A stretch of 64,000 nt of DNA, from positions 1-64,000 of the forward strand of contig JAHHGZ010000010.1 of NCBI GenBank assembly GCA_019359595.1, given 5' to 3'. The translations under genes were made by a program, and so were the position numbers. Positions 15,910-25,013 of the stretch are shown here, piece after piece. The notes under the pieces are model-generated. The model saw nothing but the letters and a program-made list of their open reading frames with translations, was not told the origin of the DNA and made no database searches. Position 1 is the stretch's first letter; each line of letters opens with the position of its first letter. The DNA comes from Cyanomargarita calcarea GSE-NOS-MK-12-04C (GTDB lineage Bacteria > Cyanobacteriota > Cyanobacteriia > Cyanobacteriales > Nostocaceae).

Positions 15910-16845
15910 ATGAAAGATTGGTGGGAAGTTACTTTTCCAAACGGACGGCAAAGTCTAACAATTACTGATGCTCATGGTTACCCCGTACAAATAGCTTATG
16001 GTGAGAAAGGTACGGGTAAACCACTATTTTTATTACATGGGATTGGCAGTTGGAGCTATAATTGGCGGCACAGCATTGAGCCATTATCTAAATATTTTCG
16101 GGTAATTTGCTTTGATGCCAAAGGTTATGGTTTTTCAGAAAAATCTCTGTCCCGTCGGGAACAAAACGGTCATCAAGTTATAGAGATAGAGCGAATTATT
16201 CGAGAATTATGTGATGAACCCGTGACGATTGTCGCCGAATCTTTAGGTGCATTAGTTGCCCTTGCTCTTGCTCAACAAAATCCCCAATTAATCGCCCGGT
16301 TAGTGGTATTAAATGTACCGATTTTTGCTCAGAAACTACCCCATTGGGGAATGTCTTTACTTTCTCAAATTCCACTAGAGATAGTGCAAACAATTGATAC
16401 TTTGCGTTTAGCATACTTATTTGCACCGCTAGTTAGAGAAGTGATGGCAATAGAACGGCGCGGAGTCCTTTTTGACCCATCGATATTGACACAAGAAGAT
16501 GTTTTTTGGATAACTTATCCGTATATTGAATTTCCTGGTACTTTAACCAAAGTCACCGAAGAATTACAAATAGCAGCGCGAGAAATTGCCGATTTCCAAG
16601 CAGGTAAACCAAATTGGTTGAGTAAGATTAAAGATAAATTGAATACTATTGAATGTCCGACATTAATTTTGTGGGGTGAACAAGATACTTGGTTCCCTGC
16701 CAGTGATGGGGAGAAATTGCGTCAGCGTTTGCGTAATTCTCGGCTGCAAATTCTCGCTAATTGCTGCCATGATGCCTCATTTGGTGCTTCAAAGGTGGTG
16801 AATGCAGCGATTTTAGAGTTTCTGCAACAGACGGATTGGTTTTAA
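15910..16845 (+). CDS. alpha/beta hydrolase, 311 aa
   Basis: The fold is clear: oxyanion-hole strand LFLLHGIGSWSYNW, the nucleophile elbow VAESLGALVALA (Ser in a variant A-E-S-L-G elbow), the acid loop LILWGEQDTWFP and the late histidine in NCCHDASFG. It has no signal peptide. The substrate cannot be read from sequence; esterase, lactonase or haloperoxidase-like roles are possible. It probably shares a transcript with the DUF4112 gene upstream. Confidence 0.85.
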   Translation: MKDWWEVTFPNGRQSLTITDAHGYPVQIAYGEKGTGKPLFLLHGIGSWSYNWRHSIEPLSKYFRVICFDAKGYGFSEKSLSRREQNGHQVIEIERIIRELCDEPVTIVAESLGALVALALAQQNPQLIARLVVLNVPIFAQKLPHWGMSLLSQIPLEIVQTIDTLRLAYLFAPLVREVMAIERRGVLFDPSILTQEDVFWITYPYIEFPGTLTKVTEELQIAAREIADFQAGKPNWLSKIKDKLNTIECPTLILWGEQDTWFPASDGEKLRQRLRNSRLQILANCCHDASFGASKVVNAAILEFLQQTDWF

Positions 16846-16899
16846 TGTCCTCAACAAGAAGCAAGGAAGCAGGGGGCAGGGAGAAAGGGGGAATGTCCC

Positions 16900-17478
16900 T
16901 TAGCTTTTAAGTCCTGCACTCAAAATCTGTGCAGCCGTCAACTCTAATGCTGGAAAGTTGAGGGAAACAATCTGTTCATTGCCCTGGTAAATCCGCTCCT
17001 CATACAGCCCATCCACCCATTCGAGCACCGTCACTTTTGCGGCGATCGGGTCTACAATCCAATATTCGGGAATGTGTCGTGCTGCATATTCTGTCCGTTT
17101 GTGTCGATAATCCCGGTTCTCCTGCTTGGGGCTAACGACCTCAACCACCAGTGCCGGGGGCGGCATATCGTGAGTGAGTAGAGCCTGCGCCCGACCGTCT
17201 AGAGCAGTGGCGGACTCTTCTGAGTGAATCATTAGGTCTGGTTCTCTAGCGGTCGCCCTTGCACCCGCGACGGCAATCTGGTGACGGATACCCAACTGAG
17301 TATAAGGGATGCCAATTTGCAAGAAAGCAGCCAGAAGGAAAGCCGCAATCTGAGTATTCAAGGTGCTTTCTGTGGGCATTTCGATTAGCATTCCATCAAC
17401 CAGTTCATAGCGAGTGTCAGTGCCGTCGTCATAATTCAGGTAGTCTTCTAGAGTCATACTGGATCGGATTGCAACCAT
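16900..17478 (-). CDS. Uma2 family (DUF820) putative nuclease
   Basis: The core TLEDYLNYDDGTDTRYELVDGMLIEMP, then REPDLMIHSEE, PPPALVVEVVSPKQENRDYRHKRTEYAARHIPEYWIVDP is the Uma2 restriction-endonuclease-like fold with its D..E.K pattern (D of EPDLM, E of VEVVSP, K of HKRTEY). I chose the ATG at 17478; another lies 27 bp upstream. These genes are highly expanded in filamentous cyanobacteria and their role is uncertain. Confidence 0.85.
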   Translation of the reverse strand: MVAIRSSMTLEDYLNYDDGTDTRYELVDGMLIEMPTESTLNTQIAAFLLAAFLQIGIPYTQLGIRHQIAVAGARATAREPDLMIHSEESATALDGRAQALLTHDMPPPALVVEVVSPKQENRDYRHKRTEYAARHIPEYWIVDPIAAKVTVLEWVDGLYEERIYQGNEQIVSLNFPALELTAAQILSAGLKS

Positions 17479-17669
17479 TGCGATCGCCTCACGCTTACTG
17501 CTCAACCGTCAAGTGAAATTTGCTGCATTCTCGCTTCTACAGTTTAGCAAGGTAACCTGAAAACCAAAAACCCCAAACTTACCAGGAAGTGCTTTAAACT
17601 GAGTAGCAAGGTGATGATGCTCTGCATTAAATTACAATTGGTACGTAGCTACAACAGGAGAGTTAGTCA

Positions 17670-17999
17670 ATGAACCTCGTTTTAGAGCGTGAGACACCGC
17701 CTCTGCGCGAAGATGAAACCGGAGCAATTCGAGTCGGAAATTCAAGGGTTTTGCTAGAACTTGTGATCCGAGCGTTTCAAGATGGGGCATCCCCTGAGTC
17801 TATTGTTCATCGATATTCAACGCTCTCCTTATCGGATGTCTACAACACAATCGGTTACTATCTTCGGCACCAAGATGCTGTGGAAGCGTACTTAAATCAG
17901 AGAGAGCAGTTAGCTGAATCTGTGCAGCAACGTTTGTCTGGAGTTCAACCTGACTTGAGCCTCATTCGTTCTCGTTTATTGTCTCAACAACAGCCATAG
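17670..17999 (+). CDS. DUF433 antitoxin-like protein
   Basis: The 109-aa product has the DUF433 winged-helix signature (IRVGNSRVLLELVIRAFQDGASPESIVHRY, SLSDVYNTIGYYL). A good ribosome binding site (AGGAGAG) precedes the ATG. Seven bases downstream is a DUF5615 PIN-like gene, the usual toxin partner, so this should be the DNA-binding, neutralising half of a type II toxin-antitoxin pair. Confidence 0.85.
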   Translation: MNLVLERETPPLREDETGAIRVGNSRVLLELVIRAFQDGASPESIVHRYSTLSLSDVYNTIGYYLRHQDAVEAYLNQREQLAESVQQRLSGVQPDLSLIRSRLLSQQQP

Positions 18000-18006
18000 C
18001 AGCGGT

Positions 18007-18357
18007 ATGTTGCGATTGTTCAGCGACGAGAATTTGAATGGTGACATTGTTAGGGGACTGTTTTTACGTCAACCTGAGCTTTCACTACTGCGAATTCAAG
18101 ATGTAGGTTTGCGAGGAGCCGATGATCCAGCAATATTAGCTTGGGCAGCAAGTAATGAACGTATTCTGCTTACCCACGATCGCGCAACCATGCCAGATTT
18201 TGCTTATGAACGTTTGGTTAGGGGAGAACGAATGGCAGGATTATTTATCATCAATGACCGAATGTCGGCTCGACAGGCGATCGATGAGTTGTCACTGCTG
18301 ATAGATTGTAGCGATCAAGCAGAATGGCAGGGAGTTGTGTTGTACCTACCTTTGTAG
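18007..18357 (+). CDS. DUF5615 PIN-like toxin
   Basis: The 116-aa protein starts MLRLFSDENLNGDIVRGL, with the first PIN acidic residues (SDEN), and continues with IQDVGLRGADDPAILAWAASNERILLTHDRATMP, which holds the second acidic cluster and the TxD motif. PIN-like nucleases of this family are partnered with DUF433 proteins, as here. Both genes look intact. Confidence 0.85.
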   Translation: MLRLFSDENLNGDIVRGLFLRQPELSLLRIQDVGLRGADDPAILAWAASNERILLTHDRATMPDFAYERLVRGERMAGLFIINDRMSARQAIDELSLLIDCSDQAEWQGVVLYLPL

Positions 18358-18408
18358 ATTTATCGGTGAGACAACCACCATCATTATGTTACTCGCTAGA
18401 AACAATCG

Positions 18409-18537
18409 CAATGAAGGAAGAAGTAAGGAGGAAGAAGGAAGAAGGAATAGCTAATAAAAATGCGCGTTCGTAAGTTTAAAGCTCATTCAATCCCACCTTT
18501 TACTCATGTGGGTACTTCTTCCTTCTTTCTTCGTGAA
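18409..18537. repeat. dispersed element, inverted relative to 22711-22931
   Basis: GGAAGAA heptamers, a conserved core containing GCTAATAAAAATGCGCGTTC, and a segment with CTCATGTGGGTACTTCTTCC are repeated in inverted orientation around 22711-22931. The right part of this copy encodes the C-terminus of the DUF6737 gene. Confidence 0.7.
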
Positions 18538-18766
18538 TGGAGTTAAGCGATTCCAATATCCCACTGCGGATAACTGATTGGGGATAGTAAATTAAGAAAA
18601 ATCCCATCCATGTTAATACAGGGATGGAGACTATAACTGTTAACCAGATAGTTTGAAATATCAACCAGCTACCACTGATGATTGTTATACCTGTGAGCAA
18701 AATAGACCAAGGTTGACACCACCAGGGTTTGTAATTCCAGACACTAAGGGGCTTGTTGTCAGACAT
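18500..18766 (-). CDS. DUF6737-like small membrane protein
   Basis: The 88-aa protein begins MSDNKPLSVWNYKPWWCQPW and has two transmembrane segments (SILLTGITIISGSWLIF and LTVIVSIPVLTWMGFFLIYY), as in a small membrane-protein family of cyanobacteria. The last 13 residues (SIHEERRKKYPHE) are encoded by a dispersed repeat that recurs at 22711, so the original C-terminus has been replaced or extended. Confidence 0.65.
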   Translation of the reverse strand: MSDNKPLSVWNYKPWWCQPWSILLTGITIISGSWLIFQTIWLTVIVSIPVLTWMGFFLIYYPQSVIRSGILESLNSIHEERRKKYPHE

Positions 18767-18796
18767 TTGATTGTTGGAGAATCCGCAAATAGTGTT

Positions 18797-19153
18797 TTAA
18801 TTATCTAACACTTGCCGGATGCGTCGCTCCAACCTTTCTAAATCCAAACCGCCTTCGTCACGACTAATCCGCCGCACGGTAGAATTTACATTACCTAAGT
18901 CTGTCAATAAATCTTGGAGAATCTCCTGTTGTTGGCGTGCTTGAGTCACTTCACGCGGCTCCTGTACCAAATCGCGGACAATAGTATCCTCAGCCCTTGA
19001 CGCGATAATTGGGTCAACTTGTCCCTGTACATGGACGAAAGTTCGACGTCCCGGTCCCCGCTCTTCTTCAATAGGCATAACTGCTGTAACCTGGTCAGAG
19101 CGCACATATTTGCCAAAACCGAGATGGACTAGCATTGATGTCTGTATTTTCAT
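18797..19153 (-). CDS. RemA/DUF370-like protein, 118 aa
   Basis: The N-terminal 75 residues (MLVHLGFGKYVRSDQVTAVMPIEE, RRTFVHVQGQ, IIASRAEDTIVRDL) follow the pattern of the RemA/DUF370 family, a small DNA-binding regulator first described for Bacillus matrix genes. The C-terminal 45 residues are charged and probably helical. The similarity is by pattern only, so this is a tentative family call. Confidence 0.45.
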   Translation of the reverse strand: MKIQTSMLVHLGFGKYVRSDQVTAVMPIEEERGPGRRTFVHVQGQVDPIIASRAEDTIVRDLVQEPREVTQARQQQEILQDLLTDLGNVNSTVRRISRDEGGLDLERLERRIRQVLDN

Positions 19154-19650
19154 GTAATTTAAGAGTTTGTTTTATCACTTACTACTATTTTAAACCTTGG
19201 CAATATAACCAATTAGCTATAACTAGAGCGGGTTCCACGGTATTTAGATGTAGTAGTTTCCTGTGTTTTTTTTGGTAAAAATTGAGTAATACTGGTTACT
19301 GTATCAATGTGTTGGTGGATACACTCAAGCTGTACTAGTTTACCGATTGAGTTCGTTCCGAAAATATGAGCGATCGCCAATTAATTTTAATTGGCATGGT
19401 TTGGCTTATTCGGCTACTTTTGATACCCGATAATATTATGGCGATCGCCCGAATGTGCTTTCGTATATGTGGAAAAGCTTAATAATTCGCCACATTAATT
19501 TCGAGATGCCGCAAGATCCCCGACTTCGCAGAAGTTGTCGGGGATCTGACCCTCGCAATATGTCAAAAATAAACCGATTTTGTATTTCTTGTGGGGTGGA
19601 CAGAAAAGCCCATCACCCAATCTAAAATCTATGGCTCCAAAATTCTTACC
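19154..19650. other. intergenic region with a dispersed GATCCCCGAC palindrome
   Basis: No gene is visible. A hairpin repeat at about 19505-19551 (GATCCCCGACTTCGC / GTCGGGGATC type, followed by TGACCCTCGC) has relatives at 51720-51765 and 57557-57608. HIP1 octamers are present. Confidence 0.6.
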
Positions 19651-20724
19651 CTATCTCTCCACCACCTCACGCAACAACTGCGCCAACTTCTGCGCACTAT
19701 CTAGAACAGCGATCGCCTTAGCCTTATCCCCCATCTCCCTCAACTCGGATGGTGACTGCAGCAACCTCAAAACCTGACTTTCCAACACAATAGCCGTCAA
19801 CTCAGACTGCTTAAAACTTAAGCCCGCACCTACATCCGTAAACACTTTTGCATTGTAAGATTGATGGTCTTCTGCCGCAAAAGGATAAGGAATCATAATT
19901 GCTGGAGTACCACATACAGCCAATTCTGTCAAGCTTCCAGCCCCAGAACGTGTAATCGCTAAATTAGCACGTCGTAACAATGCCGCCATATTGCTATAAA
20001 AAGGTAACGATATATACTGCGGGTGCTTCAAAGTATCAGCTTCTGGGTCATTATCCCCCGTCAAATGGACTACATAGGCACCTGCATCAAACCAAGAGGA
20101 GGCACACTCGCGCACCAATTTATTAATCGCTACGGCTCCTTGAGAACCTCCAAATACGACAATTACCGGAACACTCTGGGGGATATTTAAATCTAGGGAT
20201 GAAACAATAGATTCATCCAAGAACTGCGATCGCACGGGAGTACCCACATAGACATTTTTGGCACGAGGCAAATACTTAGCAGCGGCTTCAAATCCTACAG
20301 CCACCGCATTACACCAAGGGCCGAAAAAGCGTGTTACCTTACCAGGTAAGGCATTAGATTCGTGAAAAACCACAGGTATACCCAGCGATCGCGCCGCAAT
20401 TACACTTGGTCCTGCAATATAACCCCCCGTAGTGAACACACCATCAAATTTGCCTTGTTGTAATAGCTTCCTTACCTCTAAAATTGAACCCACAAGTCCA
20501 CCAAAAATCCGGAGAGTACCAAGTCCAAACTTCTGCTGAAAGCCCTCAACGACAATAGTATTCAATTTATACTGTTTGGGAACTAACTGAGTTTCCAGGC
20601 GATTCGGGACACCCAGCCATTCAATTTCATAATCTGGCAATTGTTCAGCTAGTGCGATCGCCGGAAACAAATGTCCACCAGTTCCACTTGCAGCTATAAG
20701 TAATCGTATGGGTGCGTTTGCCAT
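19651..20724 (-). CDS. murG: MurG glycosyltransferase
   Basis: It transfers GlcNAc from UDP-GlcNAc to undecaprenyl-pyrophosphoryl-MurNAc-pentapeptide to make lipid II at the inner face of the plasma membrane. Visible motifs: AASGTGGHLFPAIALAEQL (GTGGH loop), TGGYIAGPSVIAA, FHESNALPGKVTRF, VFGGSQGAVAIN and the donor-binding RSGAGSLTEL...PYPFAAEDHQSYNA. I chose the ATG at 20724 (357 aa); an upstream in-frame ATG adds 15 residues that look untranslated. It is divergent from the NTF2-like gene. Confidence 0.95.
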   Translation of the reverse strand: MANAPIRLLIAASGTGGHLFPAIALAEQLPDYEIEWLGVPNRLETQLVPKQYKLNTIVVEGFQQKFGLGTLRIFGGLVGSILEVRKLLQQGKFDGVFTTGGYIAGPSVIAARSLGIPVVFHESNALPGKVTRFFGPWCNAVAVGFEAAAKYLPRAKNVYVGTPVRSQFLDESIVSSLDLNIPQSVPVIVVFGGSQGAVAINKLVRECASSWFDAGAYVVHLTGDNDPEADTLKHPQYISLPFYSNMAALLRRANLAITRSGAGSLTELAVCGTPAIMIPYPFAAEDHQSYNAKVFTDVGAGLSFKQSELTAIVLESQVLRLLQSPSELREMGDKAKAIAVLDSAQKLAQLLREVVER

Positions 20725-20809
20725 CAACCTCTTCCGTTGTTCCTTCTTCGGTTCTCTAAGTTCAAACAATTTCCCTGCAATCTCTAGTCAAATCCGTAAA
20801 CTACTGCCG

Positions 20810-21622
20810 ATGAGTAACATTTTTGCCTTACTACTGAGACGCCAACAAAAATTTCCCAGAAGTCCTTGGGTACTTGTATTCCTACTAGCACTTGGGTTGA
20901 CAAGTGGTTGGAAATGTGCAGAAGCTAGCACACCGGTAAATGCACCCGCTGAGTTGAAAAACCTGCTGACGCAAATTGATAATTCAGCAAACAAGGGCGA
21001 TGTCAAAGCAGTGATGCAGTACTACAGCCCCAATTTTACACACGGGGATGGATTAACCCGTCAGACTATGGAAAAAGCCTTAACTGCACTCTGGAAGCAA
21101 TATCCTAGGTTAAGATACACCACGCAGTTACAGTCTTGGAAATCTGAAGGTAATGCCATCATCGCCGAAACGGTGACTAGTATAACTGGTTTACCGTCTT
21201 CTAACAGTAGGAACTTGGCTTTAAATTCTACAATTAGATCGCGTCAACGGCTAACAAGTACGCAAATTCTTCGTCAAGATATTTTATCTGAACGAACTCA
21301 ACTTACCTCCGGTGCTAAACCGCCCAAAATAGAGATTAAGTTACCAGACCAAGTAAAGGTAGGTCAGCAGTATACTTTTGATGCGATTGTCAATGAGCCG
21401 CTTGGCGAAGATTATCTCCTAGGGGCAGCCTTGGAAGAACCTATCCAACCAGAAAAATATCTCAGTTCCACATCGGTAAACTTGGAATTACTCTCAGCAG
21501 GCGGACTTTTTAAACAAGGACGCGCTCCTGCTACCCCCGGTAGTCAGTGGATTTCTGCAGTAATTATGCGCGGTGATGGCATGACGATGGTCACTCAGCG
21601 CTTTCAAGTTGTGAAAAAATAG
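20810..21622 (+). CDS. exported NTF2-like protein
   Basis: I chose the ATG at 20810 (270 aa). A signal or anchor segment (WVLVFLLALGLTSGWKCAEA) precedes a domain that looks NTF2-like: LKNLLTQIDNSANKGDVKAVMQYYSPNFTHGDGLTRQTMEKALTAL. The second half is beta-rich, with IEIKLPDQVKVGQQYTFDAIV. It may act in the periplasm or thylakoid lumen. Its function is unknown. Confidence 0.7.
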   Translation: MSNIFALLLRRQQKFPRSPWVLVFLLALGLTSGWKCAEASTPVNAPAELKNLLTQIDNSANKGDVKAVMQYYSPNFTHGDGLTRQTMEKALTALWKQYPRLRYTTQLQSWKSEGNAIIAETVTSITGLPSSNSRNLALNSTIRSRQRLTSTQILRQDILSERTQLTSGAKPPKIEIKLPDQVKVGQQYTFDAIVNEPLGEDYLLGAALEEPIQPEKYLSSTSVNLELLSAGGLFKQGRAPATPGSQWISAVIMRGDGMTMVTQRFQVVKK

Positions 21623-21627
21623 TATTT

Positions 21628-21668
21628 GTTAGGAGTTAGGAGTTAGGAGTTAGGAGTTAGGAGTTAAT
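21628..21668 (+). repeat. TTAGGAG heptamer tract
   Basis: Five or more tandem heptamers (short tandemly repeated repetitive sequence typical of filamentous cyanobacteria) follow the NTF2-like gene. Confidence 0.85.
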
Positions 21669-21732
21669 TCTCCCTTGTCCCTATTGCCCCCCTTATCCCC
21701 TGCTCCCTGCCCCCTTCCCCCTGCCTCGATCA

Positions 21733-22512
21733 ATGACTAAAAATCAAACTATATTAATCACTGGTGCTTCTTCAGGTATTGGGGAAGCTTGCGCCAGAAT
21801 TTTTGCCATCGAAGGTGCAAAATTAATCTTAGCGGCACGTCGATTGGAACGTTTGCAAAAATTGTCGGATGAACTTGTAGAGACGTATTTTGAAACATCT
21901 CATCAGAATATTTACTTATTACAGTTAGATGTGCGCGATCGCTCTGCTGTCGAATCGGCTATCTCCAATTTACCGGATGAGTGGGCTGATATTGATATTC
22001 TGATTAACAATGCCGGTCTAAGTCGCGGTTTAGACAAACTCCACGAGGGCGACTTTCAAGATTGGGAAGAAATGATTGATACCAATATCAAGGGTTTGCT
22101 TTACCTCACTCGTTATGTTGTTCCTGGAATGGTGAAACGCGAACGCGGTCATGTGGTAAATATTGGTTCTATCGCCGGACATCAAACTTACCCCAAAGGC
22201 AACGTCTATTGTGGGACTAAAGCGGCTGTGAAATCAATCACCGAAGGATTGAAACAAGACCTTTTGGGAACCCCTATAAGAGTCACATCCGTTGACCCTG
22301 GTATGGTCGAAACCGAATTTAGCGAAGTCCGTTTTCATGGTGATAGCGATCGCGCTCAAAATGTTTACCAGGGATTAACTCCTCTAACTCCAGATGATGT
22401 GGCTGATGTTATATTTTTCTGCGTCACCCGACCAGCACACGTAAATATCAACGAGATTATACTGATGCCAGTTGACCAAGCAAGCGCAACACTGGTGAAT
22501 CGTCGTACTTAG
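21733..22512 (+). CDS. SDR family NAD(P)-dependent oxidoreductase (YdfG-like)
   Basis: This 259-aa classical short-chain dehydrogenase has the nucleotide loop TGASSGIGEACA, an AARR segment that suggests NADP preference, DILINNAGLSRG, the catalytic Ser in IGSIAGHQTYPKGNVYCGTKAAVK (Tyr and Lys of YxxxK), and VDPGMVETEFS. It most resembles the YdfG group that oxidises 3-hydroxy acids such as serine or 3-hydroxypropionate. The actual substrate is not certain. Confidence 0.9.
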   Translation: MTKNQTILITGASSGIGEACARIFAIEGAKLILAARRLERLQKLSDELVETYFETSHQNIYLLQLDVRDRSAVESAISNLPDEWADIDILINNAGLSRGLDKLHEGDFQDWEEMIDTNIKGLLYLTRYVVPGMVKRERGHVVNIGSIAGHQTYPKGNVYCGTKAAVKSITEGLKQDLLGTPIRVTSVDPGMVETEFSEVRFHGDSDRAQNVYQGLTPLTPDDVADVIFFCVTRPAHVNINEIILMPVDQASATLVNRRT

Positions 22513-22710
22513 AATTAACAGATTTATTTATATGTATTTTCATCGTAGGTAAAAAACACCTGCGATTTTTTTGTGAAAAAACTTGCAACTCATAGTCATT
22601 ATGAGTATGATTTAATTAAGATGGAGCGAACACCCCAGATGTGGAAAACCAAGAATCGGTAGATTGCCGATACTCTTGCGAATCAAGCTGGGGTTTGGTG
22701 GGGGGAGTGA

Positions 22711-22931
22711 TGTTATTCACGAAGAAAGAAGGAAGAAGTACCCACATGAGCACTCATGTGGGATTGAAACAAAGACACTGTTTTTCTTCTGTGCGAGACA
22801 CTACGTGAACGCGCTACAAAGGACTCGAAAAACATCTTTTTTTTACTGAAGCTCTAAACTTACGAACGCGCATTTTTATTAGCTATTCCTTCTTCCTTCT
22901 TCCAACTTCGGTCCTTACTTCTTCCTTCATT
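22711..22931. repeat. dispersed element, inverted partner of 18409-18537
   Basis: It carries the same blocks as 18409-18537 in reverse order and orientation (CACGAAGAAAGAAGGAAGAA, CCCACATGAG, GAACGCGCATTTTTATTAGC, heptamers), with about 90 extra bases in the middle. No gene is supported in the 22513-22963 gap. Confidence 0.7.
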
Positions 22932-22963
22932 TGTAACGACATCATAAAAAAAAGGAGCTAAAA

Positions 22964-23359
22964 ATGAACTTTACCCGCTTTGAACACATTAACGTTTGTT
23001 GTAAAGATATCGATGCAACTCAGAAGTTTTACCAAACTTTATTTCCTGATTGGTATGTGCGTGCAGAGGGTATATTCAATGGTAGTCGCTGGATGCATTT
23101 CGGCAATAACCAATATTATCTTGCGCTCAACGATTGTTCTGAGCAAGAACGGGTGAATAAGCCTTATGAAAGTATCGGCATAAATCACATTGGCTTTACA
23201 ATAAAAGATGGCGAAGCGATGAAAGAATTGTTGGATGCTTATTCCATTGAATATTACACAATGACAGCATCGGAAACCAAGCATAGGATTTATGTCAATG
23301 ACCCAGATGGTAACGAAATTGAATTAGTGGAATATCAACCCGAGTATGCATTGAAGTAA
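22964..23359 (+). CDS. VOC family (glyoxalase-like) protein
   Basis: The 131-aa product has two beta-alpha-beta-beta-beta modules: FEHINVCCKDIDATQKFYQTLFP and GINHIGFTIKDGEAMKELLD...RIYVNDPDGNEIELVEYQ. His8, His70-type (NHIGF) and the late Glu of EIELVEY are candidate metal ligands. A strong ribosome binding site (AAGGAG) lies 8 bases before the ATG. The substrate is unknown; antibiotic-resistance and dioxygenase relatives share the fold. Confidence 0.85.
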   Translation: MNFTRFEHINVCCKDIDATQKFYQTLFPDWYVRAEGIFNGSRWMHFGNNQYYLALNDCSEQERVNKPYESIGINHIGFTIKDGEAMKELLDAYSIEYYTMTASETKHRIYVNDPDGNEIELVEYQPEYALK

Positions 23360-23821
23360 TTCAAGATTTCTGGCGGGAGTTTTTTCAAACCCCCACAGTA
23401 TAGAATACTGGGGCTATAAGAACAAAGCCTGCCTTCACAGGCTATAGAAGTTTAGCCTGCGAAGGCAGGCTTCGTTTGTATAGCGATACCCTTCCAGGGT
23501 ATTGATTTAAAAAAGTGGGATGTTCCCTTGCTGACTTCTTAGTTGTATCAAGTCCGCGCTTATGGACTTGATATAATCGTCGCTTCCTGGTTCCCACAAA
23601 TAGCTTTAAAAGCATATCAACGCTAGAGCCTTCTACCAAAATGGATGTTAGCCATTAGGTTTTCTCCCACGCATTTATTAGATTTTAGCTGTTATACCTT
23701 CCTTCGCCTACCGAACAATCTCAAAAATCATCACAATTTTTTTTTCAAAACTCTTGACCCTTACGTAGCGTCAGGTTCTAGTATCAAATTATCGCACATA
23801 TTTTCTTTAGCGATTGCAATT
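23360..23821. other. intergenic region with paired hairpin repeats
   Basis: Hairpins AGCCTGC..GCAGGCT and GATACCCTTCCAGGGTAT, joined by a GTTTGTATAGC linker (23453-23505), copy the layout of the element at 3868-3921 with different stem sequences. The rest holds no supported gene; the MerR frame is open from 23645, but its real start is later. Confidence 0.6.
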
Positions 23822-24553
23822 ATGAATATACAATCTACCGCAATGAAAGTGGGGGAACTTGCCAAACGAACTGGTATTTCAGTTCGGACGCTCCATTACT
23901 ACGATGAAATTGGATTGCTATCACCATCTGGACGTACAGACGCTGATTATCGTTTGTATGCAGAAGCAGATATTGTCAGGTTGCAGCAAATTATGTCACT
24001 GCGACAACTCGGTTTTTCACTCTTTGAAATTCGAGAATGTTTGCAAAGTCCAGATTTCTCTCTGCATCATACAATTCAACTTCACATCACACGGTTACGA
24101 GAGCAAATTGAACTGTCTCACAAACTGCTACATCGATTAGAAATAATCGATTCCCACGCAGCAACATCAATTACTATCGAAGATTTAATTCAAACTATTG
24201 AGGCTATTACTATGTTTGAGAAATATTATACCCCCGAACAACTCGAAACTTTGAAGCAACGTCGGGATTCTCTGGGGGAGGAGCGGATTCATCAAGTTGA
24301 GAATGAATGGGAAAAATTAATCTCGCAAGCTCGTGCTGAGATGGAAAAAGGCACCGATCCAGCTAGCGAACCCGTGCAAAATATTGCCAAACGTTGGCGA
24401 GAATTGATTAATGAGTTTACAGGTGGAAATCAGGAAATCGAGCAATCCTTAACAACGATGTATCAGCAGGAAGGGGTGGAAGCAGCAAGTCGAGGTATGG
24501 GTGATGCGGCATTGTGGGAATATATGGGGAGAGCAATTGCCGAACTCACTTGA
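23822..24553 (+). CDS. MerR family regulator with TipAS-like domain
   Basis: I chose the ATG at 23822 (243 aa), seven residues before the conserved start MKVGELAKRTGISVRTLHYY. The MerR DNA-binding domain (YYDEIGLLSPSGRTDADYRLY) is followed by a helical linker and a ligand-binding TipAS-type region (EKYYTPEQLETLKQRR, ANRW-like AKRWRELI, GDAALWEYMGRAI). Such proteins activate promoters with long spacers in response to small ligands. A fragment of a paralogous gene lies at 25424. Confidence 0.9.
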   Translation: MNIQSTAMKVGELAKRTGISVRTLHYYDEIGLLSPSGRTDADYRLYAEADIVRLQQIMSLRQLGFSLFEIRECLQSPDFSLHHTIQLHITRLREQIELSHKLLHRLEIIDSHAATSITIEDLIQTIEAITMFEKYYTPEQLETLKQRRDSLGEERIHQVENEWEKLISQARAEMEKGTDPASEPVQNIAKRWRELINEFTGGNQEIEQSLTTMYQQEGVEAASRGMGDAALWEYMGRAIAELT

Positions 24554-24663
24554 ACGCGATCGCTTTCTCAAGGTTAAATATTCAAATCCGATAAAACTTC
24601 CTTCTAACAACGAGGTCGGCAGTTATTTAGAGTAAAATTATGGGGTTCGTCATCAGAAAAATT

Positions 24664-24819
24664 ATGACTCCTTACGATGAAGAAGTCCGTGAATTTTGGA
24701 ATCGAGTTGCTGATGATTGGGACATCCAGGTAGGAGACGACGGAGATAGTAACCGTCGTCTAAACTCCGACCCTACTTTATGGAAGTTTGTGGGAAATGT
24801 CCAAGGTCTGCGCTGTTTG
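24664..24819 (+). pseudogene. class I SAM methyltransferase, 5' fragment
   Basis: The first 52 residues (MTPYDEEVREFWNRVADDWD..SDPTLWKFVGNVQGLRCL) look like the N-terminus of a class I methyltransferase, stopping just before the expected D-x-G-C-G-x-G SAM-binding loop. There the sequence switches to antisense PIN-gene DNA. The gene is truncated and cannot bind SAM. Confidence 0.6.
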
Positions 24820-25013
24820 GGTAAATACGTTTCGGGATGCTCCGGCAGAGGTAGCTTGCCCAACTGGTACTTGATAATTGCTTCCCAGACTGAAATTACA
24901 CTCAGATATATCTCATTGTCTGGATCGCGAATTGCATCCCGAACATCCGTTGACAACTGGGTATCGCCACTGATGAACCACAAAAAGATATGCGTATCTA
25001 ACAAAATCCTCAT
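24814..25013 (-). pseudogene. VapC-like PIN toxin, 3'-truncated
   Basis: Residues 1-67 are a normal PIN start (MRILLDTHIFLWFISGD, AIRDPDNEIYLSVISVWEA, GKLPLPEHPETYLPKQR), with the first Asp and Glu. The downstream frame runs antisense through the methyltransferase fragment and is not PIN-like, so the C-terminal acidic residues are lost. It overlaps the antitoxin stop by 3 bases, as in an intact operon. Confidence 0.75.

Noticed and set aside
22664-22849. 61-codon plus-strand frame
   Set aside because: It is the translated dispersed repeat that also occurs at 18409-18537.
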